Notes: generated by a model not told the origin, from the letters alone. Shown: positions 31,385 through 41,130, numbered from the stretch's first letter. The stretch: DNA of 64,000 nt from CAVVYA01 sp963752345 (GCA_963752345.1 CAVVYA010000006.1:310001-374000); one strand, 5' to 3'. Program-made: numbers and translations.

Positions 31385-31899
31385 AAGAGGGCGCACTCTG
31401 GATGCGCATCGACCGGTTCGGCCGCAATCTGCTGCCTGTGGCTTTGACTCTCTGCTTGGTGCTGATCAGCGCGGTGCCCCTGCCGATTCCGGGTTACGCG
31501 GTCGTCGTGCCGCTGTTCCCACTGTGTGCCGTGTACTACTGGTCCATCAGTCGCCCGCAATCCCTGCCGCCCGCCATCATCTTTGCGCTCGGCCTGGTGC
31601 AGGACGTGCTGTCGGGTTCGGCGTTCGGTCTGCACGCCATCATGCTGTTGCTCGCTTACGGCATGGTGGTCAGCCAGCGGCGCTTCTTCATCGGCAAATC
31701 GTTCGGCGTCATCTGGTGGGGTTTCATGCTGGTGGCGCTGATCGCCATCGTCGTCGCCTGGCTGCTCGCCTCGATCGCGAGCGGCGGCATTATCCGCCCG
31801 GGTCCGGCGGGGTTCCAGTTTCTGCTGACGCTGGCCCTCTACCCGGTGACAGCCCTCATTCTAACCGGTGCGCAGCGGCTGATGCCGGCGCCCGCCTGA
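31381..31899 (+). CDS. mreD: rod-shape-determining protein MreD
   Basis: 172-residue inner-membrane protein with five or so hydrophobic segments (LPVALTLCLVLISAVPLP, AIIFALGLVQDVLSGSAFG, LVALIAIVVAWLLAS). GTG 31381 overlaps mreC (GTGA), indicating translational coupling. Divergent in sequence as usual for MreD, but position and topology make the call firm. Confidence 0.9.
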   Translation: MKEGALWMRIDRFGRNLLPVALTLCLVLISAVPLPIPGYAVVVPLFPLCAVYYWSISRPQSLPPAIIFALGLVQDVLSGSAFGLHAIMLLLAYGMVVSQRRFFIGKSFGVIWWGFMLVALIAIVVAWLLASIASGGIIRPGPAGFQFLLTLALYPVTALILTGAQRLMPAPA

Positions 31900-31913
31900 C
31901 GGAGCTGGGCCGC

Positions 31914-33878
31914 GTGAATCGCGATCAGGAACGAATCAAATCCTTTACCCGCCGTGCCCTGATGCTGGGCGGCGGACAGGCCCTGATTTTGTCCGCGCTC
32001 GCCGCGCGCATGTATTACCTGCAGGTCATCGAATCCGACCGCTACCGCATGCTGGCGGAGGACAACCGCATCAGCCTCCGGCTGCTGCCGCCGCCGCGCG
32101 GCCGCATTCTCGATCGCTTCGGCCTGCCCATGGCGGCCAACCAGCAGAACTATCGCGTCATCATCGTCGCCGAGCAGACCAAGAGCGTGGCCAAGACGCT
32201 GGCCCATCTCGGCTCCATCATCGAACTGACCGACTACGAGGTCGCCCGCATCACGCGCGAGATCAAGCGCAAGCGCAGCTTCATTCCGATCACCGTGCGC
32301 GAGAACCTCAGCTGGGAGGACGTGGCGAAGATCGAAATCAATGCCCCCGACCTGCCCGGCGTCACCATCGAAGTCGGCCAAAGCCGTTATTATCCCTACG
32401 GCGAACAGGCCGCTCATCTGTTGGGCTACGTCGCCGCGGTCTCGGAAAAAGAGCTGACCGGCGACCCGCTCCTCGAACTGCCCGATTTCCGCATCGGCAA
32501 GAACGGTGCCGAGAAGGCCTACGACCTCAAGCTGCGCGGCCGCGCCGGCCGCAGCCAGATGGAAGTCAATGCGCTCGGACGCGTCATTCGCGAGCTCGAG
32601 CGGCAGGATGGCCAGGCCGGCGACGACGTGACGCTGACCATCGACGCGGAACTGCAGAGCTACGCCTACCAGCGCTTCGGCGAACAGAGCGGCGGCGGGG
32701 TGGTGATGGACGTGGTGACGGGTGAGGTGCTCGCCATGGTTTCCGCGCCGAGCTTCGATCCGAGCGCGTTCTACCGCGGCATCAAGGGCGAGGAGTGGCG
32801 CGCGCTGCTCGCCAATGAAAAAGCGCCGCTGATCAACAAGCCGATTGCCGGCCAGTTCGCGCCAGGATCGACCTTCAAGATGGTGGTGGCGCTGGCCGCC
32901 CTCGAGGCGGGCGTCACGCCGGAATACCGCGTGTTCTGCCCCGGTCACCGTGAGCTCGGCAACGTGCGCTTCCATTGCTGGAAAAGGGGCGGTCACGGCG
33001 CGGTCGACATGAACGGCGGCCTGATGCATTCGTGCGACGTGTATTTCTACGACATCGCGATGAAGGCCGGCATCGACAAGATTGCCGATATGGCACGGCG
33101 ATTCGGACTCGGCCAGCCACTCGGCATCGAACTGCCGGGCGAGAAGCCGGGCTTGATTCCGACGCGCGATTGGAAGAAGTCCTTTCTCGGCCATAGCTGG
33201 TCGCTCGGCGAAACCCTGGTAGCCGGCATCGGCCAAGGCTATATCACCACGACTCCGCTGCAGCTTGCCACCATGACCGCGCGTATCGCCACGGGGCGCG
33301 CCGTCGTCCCGACCATCACCCGACGTATCGGCAACGTCCCCAGCGCCGGCCTCGCCGCGACCGCGCTGGCCGCGGATCCGGAAGGCGATCCGCTGGTCCA
33401 GACGCCGGCTTTTCCTCCGCTCAATATCGCCCCCGGGTGGCTCAACGTGGTGCGCGGCGGCATGAATGCCGTGAGCAACGTGCCCGGCGGCACGGCCTAT
33501 AACGCGCGGATCAAGGAGCGCGAATTCGCGCTGGCCGGCAAGACCGGCACCGCGCAGTTCAAGCGCATCACCATGGCCGAGCGCGCCGCCGGTCTGCTGA
33601 AATGGGAACAGCGGGCCTGGAAGGACCGCGACCATGCGCTGTTCGTCGCCTTCGCGCCGGTCGACGCGCCACGCTATGCCATCGGCATCGTGATCGAACA
33701 CGGCGGCGGCGGCGCCGCTGTGGCGGCGCCGATCGCGCGCGATATCATGCTGGAAACCCAGCGCCGCGATCCGTCGCGCGGCACGCCGTCGCGGCTGGCC
33801 GAGAGCAAGACGGGCAGCGCTGTCACCGAAAGCGTGAGCACCACGAGCGCGCCGCCTCGCGCCGGCGGCGGAGGGTAA
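31914..33878 (+). CDS. mrdA: penicillin-binding protein 2 (elongasome transpeptidase)
   Basis: 654-residue class B PBP that crosslinks lateral-wall peptidoglycan with RodA. N-terminal membrane helix (GGGQALILSALAARMYYL), dimerisation domain (PPPRGRILDRFGLPMA), transpeptidase domain with nucleophile STFK (Ser ~319), SCD (the SxN-type box, ~373) and KTGTAQ (~543). GTG 31914 start, 14 nt after mreD. Ends two bases before rodA. Confidence 0.95.
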   Translation: MNRDQERIKSFTRRALMLGGGQALILSALAARMYYLQVIESDRYRMLAEDNRISLRLLPPPRGRILDRFGLPMAANQQNYRVIIVAEQTKSVAKTLAHLGSIIELTDYEVARITREIKRKRSFIPITVRENLSWEDVAKIEINAPDLPGVTIEVGQSRYYPYGEQAAHLLGYVAAVSEKELTGDPLLELPDFRIGKNGAEKAYDLKLRGRAGRSQMEVNALGRVIRELERQDGQAGDDVTLTIDAELQSYAYQRFGEQSGGGVVMDVVTGEVLAMVSAPSFDPSAFYRGIKGEEWRALLANEKAPLINKPIAGQFAPGSTFKMVVALAALEAGVTPEYRVFCPGHRELGNVRFHCWKRGGHGAVDMNGGLMHSCDVYFYDIAMKAGIDKIADMARRFGLGQPLGIELPGEKPGLIPTRDWKKSFLGHSWSLGETLVAGIGQGYITTTPLQLATMTARIATGRAVVPTITRRIGNVPSAGLAATALAADPEGDPLVQTPAFPPLNIAPGWLNVVRGGMNAVSNVPGGTAYNARIKEREFALAGKTGTAQFKRITMAERAAGLLKWEQRAWKDRDHALFVAFAPVDAPRYAIGIVIEHGGGGAAVAAPIARDIMLETQRRDPSRGTPSRLAESKTGSAVTESVSTTSAPPRAGGGG

Positions 33879-33879
33879 C

Positions 33880-35028
33880 GTGAGCCTGATCACGCCGCGC
33901 TCGGCGCAGATGTCGATCGTCCAGAAGTTCTGGCAGATCAACTGGGGCCTCATCGTGCTGCTCGGCGCGGTCGCCAGCATCGGCTTTGCCATGCTCTATT
34001 CCGCGGCGGGCGGCGACCCGCAGCCATGGGCGCTGCGCCAGATGATCCGCTTCGCCGCCGGTCTCGGCATCATGGTCATCGTCGCGATGGTCGATACCCG
34101 GGTCTGGATGCGCTACGCCTACGTGGTCTACGGCGTCGGCGTGCTGATGCTGGTCTGGGTCGATGTCGCCGGTGTGGTCGGCATGGGTGCCCAGCGCTGG
34201 ATCAACCTCGGCCCGCTCAGCCTGCAGCCGTCGGAGATCATGAAGGTCGCCATCGTCCTCGTGCTGGCGCGCTACTTCCACGGCCTGAACCACGAGCAGA
34301 TCGGCCGGCCGCAATACCTCGTTTGGCCGCTGGTGCTGGTCGCCATTCCGTCCGGACTCGTGCTGGTGCAGCCGGACCTCGGCACGGCGACCATGCTGCT
34401 GCTGACCAGCGCGGCGCTGTTCTTCCTGGCCGGCGTGCGCATCTGGAAATTCCTCCTCGTCGGGGCGGCCGGGCTCGGCGCCGCGCCGGTGCTGTGGCAC
34501 TTCCTGCGCGAGTATCAGAAGCAGCGCATCCTGACCTTCCTCAACCCGGAGAACGATCCACTCGGTTCCGGTTATCATATTCTGCAGTCGAAGATCGCGC
34601 TGGGCTCCGGCGGTGTGTTCGGGCGCGGCTTTCTCGAGGGCAGCCAGAGCCACCTGAATTTCCTGCCCGAGAAACAGACCGACTTCATCTTCACCATGCT
34701 GGCGGAGGAATTCGGCCTGGTCGGCGGGCTGACCCTGCTGTCGCTCTATATCCTCATCATCGCCTATGGCTACGCCATCGCGCTGCGCAGCCGCAGCCAG
34801 TTCGGCCGTCTGCTGGCGCTCGGCCTGGTCACCATGTTCTCGCTCTACGTGTTCATCAACGTCGGCATGGTGATGGGCCTGCTGCCCGTGGTCGGCGTGC
34901 CGCTGCCGCTGGTGTCCTACGGCGGCACCTCGATGCTGAGCCTGCTGTTCGCCTTCGGTCTTATCATGGGAACCTACATCCACCGCGACGTGGTGATCGG
35001 CCGCCACGGCGGCGCGGATTTGCTGTAA
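33880..35028 (+). CDS. rodA: SEDS peptidoglycan glycosyltransferase RodA
   Basis: 382-residue polytopic membrane protein, about ten hydrophobic segments, that polymerises lipid II in the elongasome. SEDS hallmarks: GMGAQRWINLGPLSLQPSEIMK, QPDLGTATMLL, the catalytic-loop region FLNPENDPLGSGYHILQSKIALGSGG, and the terminal SYGGTSMLSLLFAFGLIM. GTG 33880 start immediately after mrdA. Confidence 0.96.
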   Translation: MSLITPRSAQMSIVQKFWQINWGLIVLLGAVASIGFAMLYSAAGGDPQPWALRQMIRFAAGLGIMVIVAMVDTRVWMRYAYVVYGVGVLMLVWVDVAGVVGMGAQRWINLGPLSLQPSEIMKVAIVLVLARYFHGLNHEQIGRPQYLVWPLVLVAIPSGLVLVQPDLGTATMLLLTSAALFFLAGVRIWKFLLVGAAGLGAAPVLWHFLREYQKQRILTFLNPENDPLGSGYHILQSKIALGSGGVFGRGFLEGSQSHLNFLPEKQTDFIFTMLAEEFGLVGGLTLLSLYILIIAYGYAIALRSRSQFGRLLALGLVTMFSLYVFINVGMVMGLLPVVGVPLPLVSYGGTSMLSLLFAFGLIMGTYIHRDVVIGRHGGADLL

Positions 35029-35111
35029 CGGCGCCGATGGCCGGCCCGGCAACGCATCTTATCCCGCCGCTCGCCCGATTCGAACCCAAGCGCAGGACCT
35101 GAGGTTTTCCG

Positions 35112-36209
35112 ATGCGGATCACGACGCTTGAAGACCTCGGTTCGAAGCCGGAATCGAATGTCGTCCGCTTGGGAACGCTGCGGGCTGAAGAAACTTATGT
35201 CGCGCGCCGTCCGATTTCCGTCACTGGACATCTTGCCCAGGCCGACGAGAAGCATCTGATCCCGCTCATTTCGGGCGAATTCGAGGTGCGCTCGCCGCCC
35301 CTCGAACTCTATGGGGTTTCCGACGCCCTGGTTTCGCCCAATGCCGCGATATCGACCGGTGACCACATTATCGCCGACTCGCTTCGACCCTACCTGCACC
35401 TCGACGACGTTCTCGCGCAGTTCAGCAAGCGCATCGCCCTGGCGCCCGACGGCGATGGCGGGCTGGACCTGGCGATTTCGGACCTGCGGCGGATCAGAAA
35501 GCCGGTGCTACTGCTGCGTGACCATGGTGAGGCGGGATATTTCCATTTCCTGCATTCGGTGCTGCCTCGCCTCCTGCTGTGGCGGCGATTTCCCCTGGCC
35601 GATCTCCATCTCGCAGTGACGGCCCCCTTTCAGGCGCAGTTCCTCGAGTATCTGAAGGTCCCGAAGGAGCGCCTGCATATCGCCAGCGGCCAATCCTATC
35701 TCTTCGATCAGGCCTATATGATAAGTGGCCTGGTGCGGCCGGACTGGCCGACCGGAGGTTTCTTTGAGCGACCGCTGGAAGTCACGCGTCTGCTGCGCAC
35801 GCTCATTCCGGCCGATGCCACCCATTCGAAGGAGCGCATCTATATCTCGCGCCGCGATTCGAAGATCAGATCCGTGCTCAACGAGCCCGACCTGGAACGC
35901 AGTCTGCGCGAGAAGTTCGGTTTTCAGCCCGTCGTGCTTTCGGAGATGAGCCCGGAGCAGCAGATCCGCGCGTTCGCGGGCGCGGCGATCGTCGTCGGGG
36001 CGCATGGCGCGGGCCTGTCGAACGCGACGTTCATGAAGCAGGACGCCATCCTGTTCGAGATTTTTCCGAAAATCCGCATCTGGCCCACGTTCCGCGCGAT
36101 CGCCACCCGTGCCGGGCTGCGCTATGCCGCCCATGTCACGCCTACAGCCGACCGCTACGACCTCGACGATCTGGTGCCGGCGATTGGCAAGGTTCTCGAC
36201 CTCGCTTAG
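35112..36209 (+). CDS. glycosyltransferase family 61 protein
   Basis: 365-residue GT61 (DUF563-type) enzyme. Family motifs: RDHGEAGYFHFLHSVLPRLL, the nucleotide-sugar region ERIYISRRDSKIRSVLNEPD, and IVVGAHGAGLSNATFM near residue 300. Likely adds a sugar to an envelope or exported polysaccharide; acceptor unknown. Co-oriented with rodA 83 bp upstream, possibly in the same transcript. Confidence 0.85.
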   Translation: MRITTLEDLGSKPESNVVRLGTLRAEETYVARRPISVTGHLAQADEKHLIPLISGEFEVRSPPLELYGVSDALVSPNAAISTGDHIIADSLRPYLHLDDVLAQFSKRIALAPDGDGGLDLAISDLRRIRKPVLLLRDHGEAGYFHFLHSVLPRLLLWRRFPLADLHLAVTAPFQAQFLEYLKVPKERLHIASGQSYLFDQAYMISGLVRPDWPTGGFFERPLEVTRLLRTLIPADATHSKERIYISRRDSKIRSVLNEPDLERSLREKFGFQPVVLSEMSPEQQIRAFAGAAIVVGAHGAGLSNATFMKQDAILFEIFPKIRIWPTFRAIATRAGLRYAAHVTPTADRYDLDDLVPAIGKVLDLA

Positions 36210-36436
36210 CGCAAAACCATGCGCCGCGCGGCCAGACCCGACGTCATGCCCGCTGGCGCATTCCCCGGTGCCGCGGAATTGGCATTTTATGTTGACGGGC
36301 AATCGGATAGGCTCTCGCGCCGGATCGTCCAAGGCCTATCGACAAGCCGGACCGGCTTTGCTATACCCCGGGTCCCTTCCAGAGCGAGAGTTCTAGCGGG
36401 TCGCTCCTGATTACAAATCAGGGGTTTTCAGGGTTT

Positions 36437-36518
<82 letters not shown>

Positions 36519-36547
36519 CAATAGGTTATGGAGGTTTTCCACAGGGT

Positions 36548-36578
36548 CATTACCTAAGTGGTAATGTCATAGGTAATG
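36548..36578. promoter_or_regulatory. operator-like palindrome downstream of tRNA
   Basis: CATTACC-taagt-GGTAATG perfect inverted repeat followed by a third half-site (AGGTAATG). The same half-site CATTACCT recurs upstream of the gene at 41130, and AGTGGTAATG recurs by the right attachment site. Could be integrase arm sites or a repressor operator. Confidence 0.45.
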
Positions 36579-36698
36579 CACGCCCTATTCGAAACGATGC
36601 CGCGTCCTCATTAAGTCACAGAACCGTTCCGTCCAATGAATTGTTCAATTCCCCCGGCCTGAAAAGGTCGGGCTCCGTTGGCTGAATTTGGTGGCGTA

Positions 36699-37079
36699 AT
36701 GTCGAAAACGATCTTGATCGTGGAAGACAATGTATTGGATGCGCAGCTCTACCGTGACGTGCTCGATGCCGGCGGCTATCACACTTTATGGGCCGCCGAG
36801 GGAAGCACGGCTTTGTCCCTGGCGCAGGAGCATCGCCCGGACTTGATCCTCATGGATATCGGCCTATCCGATGTGTCGGGCCTAGAAGTGACCCATTGGA
36901 TCAAGAGAGAGCAATCTCTGCGCCACATCCCTATCGTCGCGGTGACAGGCTTCGCCATGGAAGGCGATAAGGAACGAATCCTTGAAAGTGGCTGCGACGG
37001 CTATGTCCCCAAGCCGATCTCGATTGGCGGCTTGCTGATAGCAGTGCAGGAGTTCCTGCCTGAGCTCGACACCGACTAG
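36699..37079 (+). CDS. single-domain response regulator, DivK paralogue
   Basis: 126-residue receiver domain only. KTILIVEDN acidic pocket at the N-terminus, phosphoacceptor Asp in DLILMDIGLSDVSGLEV (~52), Thr/Lys pair in VAVTGFAMEGDKERI and YVPKPIS. These segments follow DivK of Caulobacter and rhizobia closely. DivK controls the CtrA cell-cycle phosphorelay; what this copy does is unknown. ATG 36699 gives the family length; TTG 36678 adds 7 residues. Inside the tRNA-Lys island, so probably cargo. Confidence 0.85.
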   Translation: MSKTILIVEDNVLDAQLYRDVLDAGGYHTLWAAEGSTALSLAQEHRPDLILMDIGLSDVSGLEVTHWIKREQSLRHIPIVAVTGFAMEGDKERILESGCDGYVPKPISIGGLLIAVQEFLPELDTD

Positions 37080-37101
37080 AAACGGTCGGGCTTGTCACCC
37101 T

Positions 37102-37296
37102 CTACGCGGTCGGCTGATCTGCGGCGTTGGCACGAAGGTCATTCCCAAGTTGCCGCGCCGCTTCAACTGACAGCTTCAAATGTGCGACCGAGAGGTCGGT
37201 CGGAATGTCCGGGTTACCGTGCGTGATTTGAAGAATAATCTCGCCGCGTGCGTTCGATGAAATGGCCCATCCTGCCACCGTTCCGATGCTGTCCAC
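37102..37296 (-). CDS. small hypothetical protein
   Basis: 64 residues (MDSIGTVAGWAISSNARGEI to AADQPTA), no membrane segment, no recognised domain. It lies 21 nt downstream of the response regulator at 37318-37731 on the same strand, so probably co-transcribed. Plausible coding sequence, function unknown. Confidence 0.5.
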   Translation of the reverse strand: MDSIGTVAGWAISSNARGEIILQITHGNPDIPTDLSVAHLKLSVEAARQLGNDLRANAADQPTA

Positions 37297-37317
37297 GCCG
37301 GTAACTCCGAAAAAGCG

Positions 37318-37731
37318 TTACATCACCAAGTACAATTCCAGGTTCGACGGCATTCGCTCGGGACTTTCATGCTGCAGGAGCCGGTACGCCACATCGATCG
37401 CCTCGACTAGCTCATCCGGTGTGAATGGCTTAGACAAGCAACCCAATGCGCCAATGTTGAAGCCGATCTTCTTGCAGTCGCCCGGGCTACCGGACACAAA
37501 CACCGCTGGAACCCCATAGCGGTTGCGAAGGTGGCGAGCCACCTCTGCCCCGGATGTGTCACGGGCCAGCTTGAGATCGACCAGCGCGAGATCGGGACGA
37601 GCTTGCTGCGCGATCCGGAAGGCCGTCGCGGGGTCTCGAGCCAACCCCACCACGATGTGCCCCACCTCGGTGAGCCACTCATCCATGCTTAATGCGAGCA
37701 TCGCATCGTCTTCGACGATCAGAATTTTCAT
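37318..37731 (-). CDS. single-domain response regulator
   Basis: 137 residues: MKILIVEDDAMLALSMDEWL, phosphoacceptor Asp in DLALVDLKL, Ser in AVFVSGSPGD, conserved Lys in CLSKPFTPDEL; a short C-terminal tail but no output domain. ATG 37731 chosen since KILIVEDD is the conserved beginning; the longer frame adds only MVVVP. No cognate kinase in the window. Likely cargo of the island, with the 64-residue gene downstream. Confidence 0.8.
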   Translation of the reverse strand: MKILIVEDDAMLALSMDEWLTEVGHIVVGLARDPATAFRIAQQARPDLALVDLKLARDTSGAEVARHLRNRYGVPAVFVSGSPGDCKKIGFNIGALGCLSKPFTPDELVEAIDVAYRLLQHESPERMPSNLELYLVM

Positions 37732-37985
37732 GGGTACGACTACCAAGCCAGCTTCCCTTAAGGCCCCGTTGTCACGGGACTTCTCGGTTTACGGGATGTA
37801 ACAGCAGAGGTCGGGTTTGGTTCCTGCCATTTATTAAGAATTGTGCGGTATCGAACAATACCGGCCAAAGCCACGCGGTCAAGAGTCACCTTCGAGATCC
37901 GTATTGATCGTCCACCCCTGCTGCCTGTGGCTAAGACCGAGGGCCGTGAACCAGATGAACGTGGTATTCGCGCGTACGTAGGCGA

Positions 37986-38351
37986 TTAGCCCTTCACACG
38001 CGGGTCGTTCGCCAGGGTGATCGTGGCGATGGTGAACGAGGCGTTGGCACGGAGGGCAATACCGGCCGTGCCGGGCACATGAGATATTCGGGTACTCTCA
38101 ATCCGAACCTGTCCATCGTTAATGGCGGCAACTATCGCGCCCACAAAGCCCGGCACTTGCACGGGTTGGCCGATCCCAAGGGGCATGGGCGGTAGGATGG
38201 TCAGGATCATATCATCCGCCACGACCTTCTTCCGCATGGGCTGGCGAATACGCCAGTGCTTCATGTGCGGTGAAGGGGACGGCACTTCGCGCGTCACCAC
38301 CCATGCGCCTTTCAGTCCCTTCACTGTTACCACATCGCCCGCTTTCACCAT
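37986..38351 (-). CDS. hypothetical protein downstream of terminase
   Basis: 121 residues starting MVKAGDVVTVKGLKGAWVVT, with a KOW/SH3-like beta N-terminus (inference). AGGAGGA precedes ATG 38351 at good distance. It overlaps the annotated 3' end of the terminase frame by 140 nt, so that terminase tail is probably a frameshift artefact. Function unknown; phage-type context. Confidence 0.55.
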   Translation of the reverse strand: MVKAGDVVTVKGLKGAWVVTREVPSPSPHMKHWRIRQPMRKKVVADDMILTILPPMPLGIGQPVQVPGFVGAIVAAINDGQVRIESTRISHVPGTAGIALRANASFTIATITLANDPRVKG

Positions 38352-39855
38352 GTCGTCCTCCTAGGTACTGGCCGATGATGTTCTTGGTCACAGACCGGCG
38401 GCCATCGGTAGCGACCCAGGCAGCGACTGCCGTTGCAAGCACAAGGTCATCATGGCTTCCGGTTCGCGCCCCGAATGTCGGATTGCCCGCAGCCGTAAAC
38501 TCGTAACGAAAGTCTTTCAACTCGCGGACCAGCGCCGCTGCTTCGACCAATCCCGCAGAGATCTTCAATTCGTTGGAATGCAGCAGCGCCTGTAACCGGC
38601 TGACCAACAAAATCTTCGGTATGCTTCGGTCATCATCATCACCGCCCACCGAGTTGCCTGCCGTGATCGTGATGGCGATGGGCCGAAGACCGGCACGTTC
38701 AAAGAGGTCAACGACAGGTCGGCCGACGCCTGTCGCATCTACCGCAAGCTCACAGTTGTTTCGAATAGGACTGCGCTGCATCATCCGCAGCACGTGTTCG
38801 GCTTGCGACGGGTAATCCAACTTCAATGGTAGTCGTTCAAGATGACGAACCGAAAGTGCGTGTGTGAGCTTGACCCGTTCCAAGCACTCGAACCGCTGAC
38901 CGGGTTTTGCGTCTGGCCTCAAAACATCTTCGATGACGCAGACCGCGCTCGGATCGAAGCTCTGTCCCAAATCCAGACCGAGTACGTAACGCGTCTCCGA
39001 GGCACGGACCATCCACTGGTCGTACTCGCCGCCGACCGGTGCGCGCCACGGTTGCCGCTCATGGTCCAAAGACGACCTTAGGCGTGAGCTCACCATAACG
39101 GTGCCACCTCCGCACTGAGTGCGTTCGATGATCTCGTGATCGAACAGCGCATCCTCGGGTTCAAGAAATTCGCAGAGGTATTCTTGGCGGAACATGAACT
39201 CGCCCAGGTCCCGGCGTTCGTCCTCGAGAAAGGCTTTGCTGATGCGCGGGCACTCGTCAGCGGTAATGCGGATCTTCGCGTAACCTTCCCCGTGATCCCA
39301 TGCGTCCCAAAACCAACCGCGTTTGCCGAACGGCGTCGTCAATCCGATAAACCGGCCATTGCTGGTCGCTCGCATCGGTCTTACCGCCGCAAGCAAGGCA
39401 TCCGGCACCCGTGCCGCTTCGTCCACGATGATGAGCTTGGCCTTGGAATATCCGCGCACCGTGGACTCGCTGCCGGGCAAGGACAGCAGTTGGGCACCAT
39501 TGGCGAGTGCGAGGGCCGACTGCCTTTCGGTGATCAGTTCGGGCCGGTCCTTGATCATCGCCAGATGTTCCTTGGTCTTTCGCAGCAGTTCACCGGATTG
39601 GTTTTGGCTGGGCGAGACCATGATGACCAGGCCGGGGTCATAGAGGGCCGTATGGAGGCCCAGAAGCGACGCGGTGGTCGATTTGCCCGACTGCCGGCTG
39701 CAACACCACAATTCCTTGTCGGCGGTCGAACGGAGGGCCTTTGCCTGCCATGGGTCGGGCGTTATCCCGGCATCAAGGGCGAGTTCGACTGGATCAATAG
39801 CGCGGGCTAGGTCACGGGATAGGCTAACCGGGAGTGCCGCTGTGCGGGTCTTCAT
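38212..39855 (-). CDS. phage terminase large subunit
   Basis: 547-codon frame for a TerL packaging ATPase-nuclease. Walker A SRQSGKST near residue 58, Walker B KLIIVDEAARVP (~145), coupling motif region FIGLTTPFGKRG, and a C-terminal RNase H-like nuclease with VLGLDLGQSFDPSAV and the acidic segment ELAVDATGVGRPVVD. The last ~45 codons (after IIGQYLGG) are unlike the family and overlap the next gene, so the natural stop is probably near 38350. Only recognisable virion-related function with the small subunit; no portal or capsid gene follows. Confidence 0.88.
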   Translation of the reverse strand: MKTRTAALPVSLSRDLARAIDPVELALDAGITPDPWQAKALRSTADKELWCCSRQSGKSTTASLLGLHTALYDPGLVIMVSPSQNQSGELLRKTKEHLAMIKDRPELITERQSALALANGAQLLSLPGSESTVRGYSKAKLIIVDEAARVPDALLAAVRPMRATSNGRFIGLTTPFGKRGWFWDAWDHGEGYAKIRITADECPRISKAFLEDERRDLGEFMFRQEYLCEFLEPEDALFDHEIIERTQCGGGTVMVSSRLRSSLDHERQPWRAPVGGEYDQWMVRASETRYVLGLDLGQSFDPSAVCVIEDVLRPDAKPGQRFECLERVKLTHALSVRHLERLPLKLDYPSQAEHVLRMMQRSPIRNNCELAVDATGVGRPVVDLFERAGLRPIAITITAGNSVGGDDDDRSIPKILLVSRLQALLHSNELKISAGLVEAAALVRELKDFRYEFTAAGNPTFGARTGSHDDLVLATAVAAWVATDGRRSVTKNIIGQYLGGRHGESGRCGNSEGTERRMGGDARSAVPFTAHEALAYSPAHAEEGRGG

Positions 39856-40412
39856 GGGCGACCCCTTCGATGACAGGCGGCTGAATGGCCTTGCGCTCGA
39901 TGTTCTGGAAGACCGACAGGACCTCTTGGCGTGCCTTCGGATGGCCAGCCAGGATGCGGATCAGGGCTGATCGCAATTCGAGATATTCCGGCTGAATGAG
40001 AATGTTGATCTGCGTGCGGACCTGATGGCTGGCGAACTCACCCAGTAGTTCACCCGTCACCTGAAGATTTTCTGTGAAGCTGACTTCCGAGAGCGGCAAC
40101 GGCGGAATGCTGATCGGTGGCCTGGGCCTTGTCGAAACTCACAAGAAGGCGGGCACGTAATCCGGCAAGGTTGGCCAGTAGACCTTCCGATTCCTCGATG
40201 CGAAGTTTTTCAAGGTCCACTTCGTCCTTTAGTCGCTTACCGATCAATGCGGCTTTCAGCTGGGCAGGCATTTTGTGCTTGCCGTGCCATTTGATCTTAT
40301 CGACGCTCACGCCGTACTTCTTCGCGATCTTCCGAACCGGCACCTTGAGCGCAATGTCACGCTCGATACGGGATCGGTCGGGATGCAGGTCTATGGTCGA
40401 TTTGCGGCCCAT
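39824..40412 (-). CDS. probable terminase small subunit / DNA-binding protein, one frameshift
   Basis: First frame: MGRKSTIDLHPDRSRIERDI, an HTH-like segment VRKIAKKYGVSVDKIKWHG, then a helical region (LANLAGLRARLLVSFDKAQ). It breaks near 40075 and resumes ENLQVTGELLGEFASHQVR to PPVIEGVAHEDPHSGTPG, overlapping the terminase start by 32 nt. Joined length about 195 residues. An N-terminal HTH plus position directly upstream of TerL fits a small terminase subunit; this is inferred from context and architecture, not from a clear family match. Confidence 0.5.
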
Positions 40413-40414
40413 GA

Positions 40415-41130
40415 TTACTCGACCAGCTTGGTCGCTTCCTTGGCCGCTCTTGCCGCATCTTCCGCCCGTTTCAATTCCTCCGCGTCCACGAGCCTGCCGA
40501 CTTCCTCCATCAGTACCCTCAGCACCGCGAACGATCGATTTGGGCGGCCTGTTGGATAACGGCCATGCGGGCGGTTTCCTTTGGATGTTGTGCGGTCTTC
40601 CATCTATCCAGCAGATTGCGGTGAACCTCGGGCTTGAGGCCGGAGAGATAACCGGGAGCGCCAAGGCACGCACCCACTGTAAACACGTCGGCCTGCTTGA
40701 TGGCTTCGGTGACGAACTCGTGCCGCTGCATGTCACCCAGGCTCTTCACATGGGCACGCACCTCACCGGCTAGTGGTCGGCTGGCGGCAGTCTTGAGCGG
40801 ACTGATGATGGTGCTTTCCATCCGCTCGACCTCGGCTTTAGCTCTCTGCCGAACCGCGTCAGCGTTCTTGAAGCAGCTATCCGCGGTCCCCCACGCGAAC
40901 TTGTGGAGTTCCTGCAAGGCGGCCATCTTGGTCGTGAGAGGGTTTGCGAGCAGCTTCTTGCGGGCGTCGATGGTGGCCCGCCACGCTTTATCCATGCGGC
41001 CCAGGGAGGACGCCATCTCTTTGACAAGGCCGTCATCCACAAACTCGCCCGCTCGGGCGGCGACGTTCATGGCGTTGCAGGCGGGTAATGACAGTGGCGG
41101 ACCGTCGAAGATTTTCTCAGTATTCGTCAT
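40415..41130 (-). CDS. hypothetical phage-type helical protein, one frameshift
   Basis: About 238 residues when frames are joined: MTNTEKIFDGPPLSLPACN through VIQQAAQIDRS near 40530, then FAVLRVLMEEVGRLVDAEEL to EATKLVE. Soluble, mostly helical and charged. It ends 2 nt before the terminase small-subunit-like gene and opens the packaging operon. Its upstream region (41160-41195) holds CATTACCT half-sites like those beside the tRNA. Function unknown. Confidence 0.55.

Noticed and set aside
31839..33992. 717-codon open frame antisense to mrdA
   Set aside because: High-GC antisense shadow; no protein family signal, while the plus strand encodes an intact PBP2 with all catalytic motifs.
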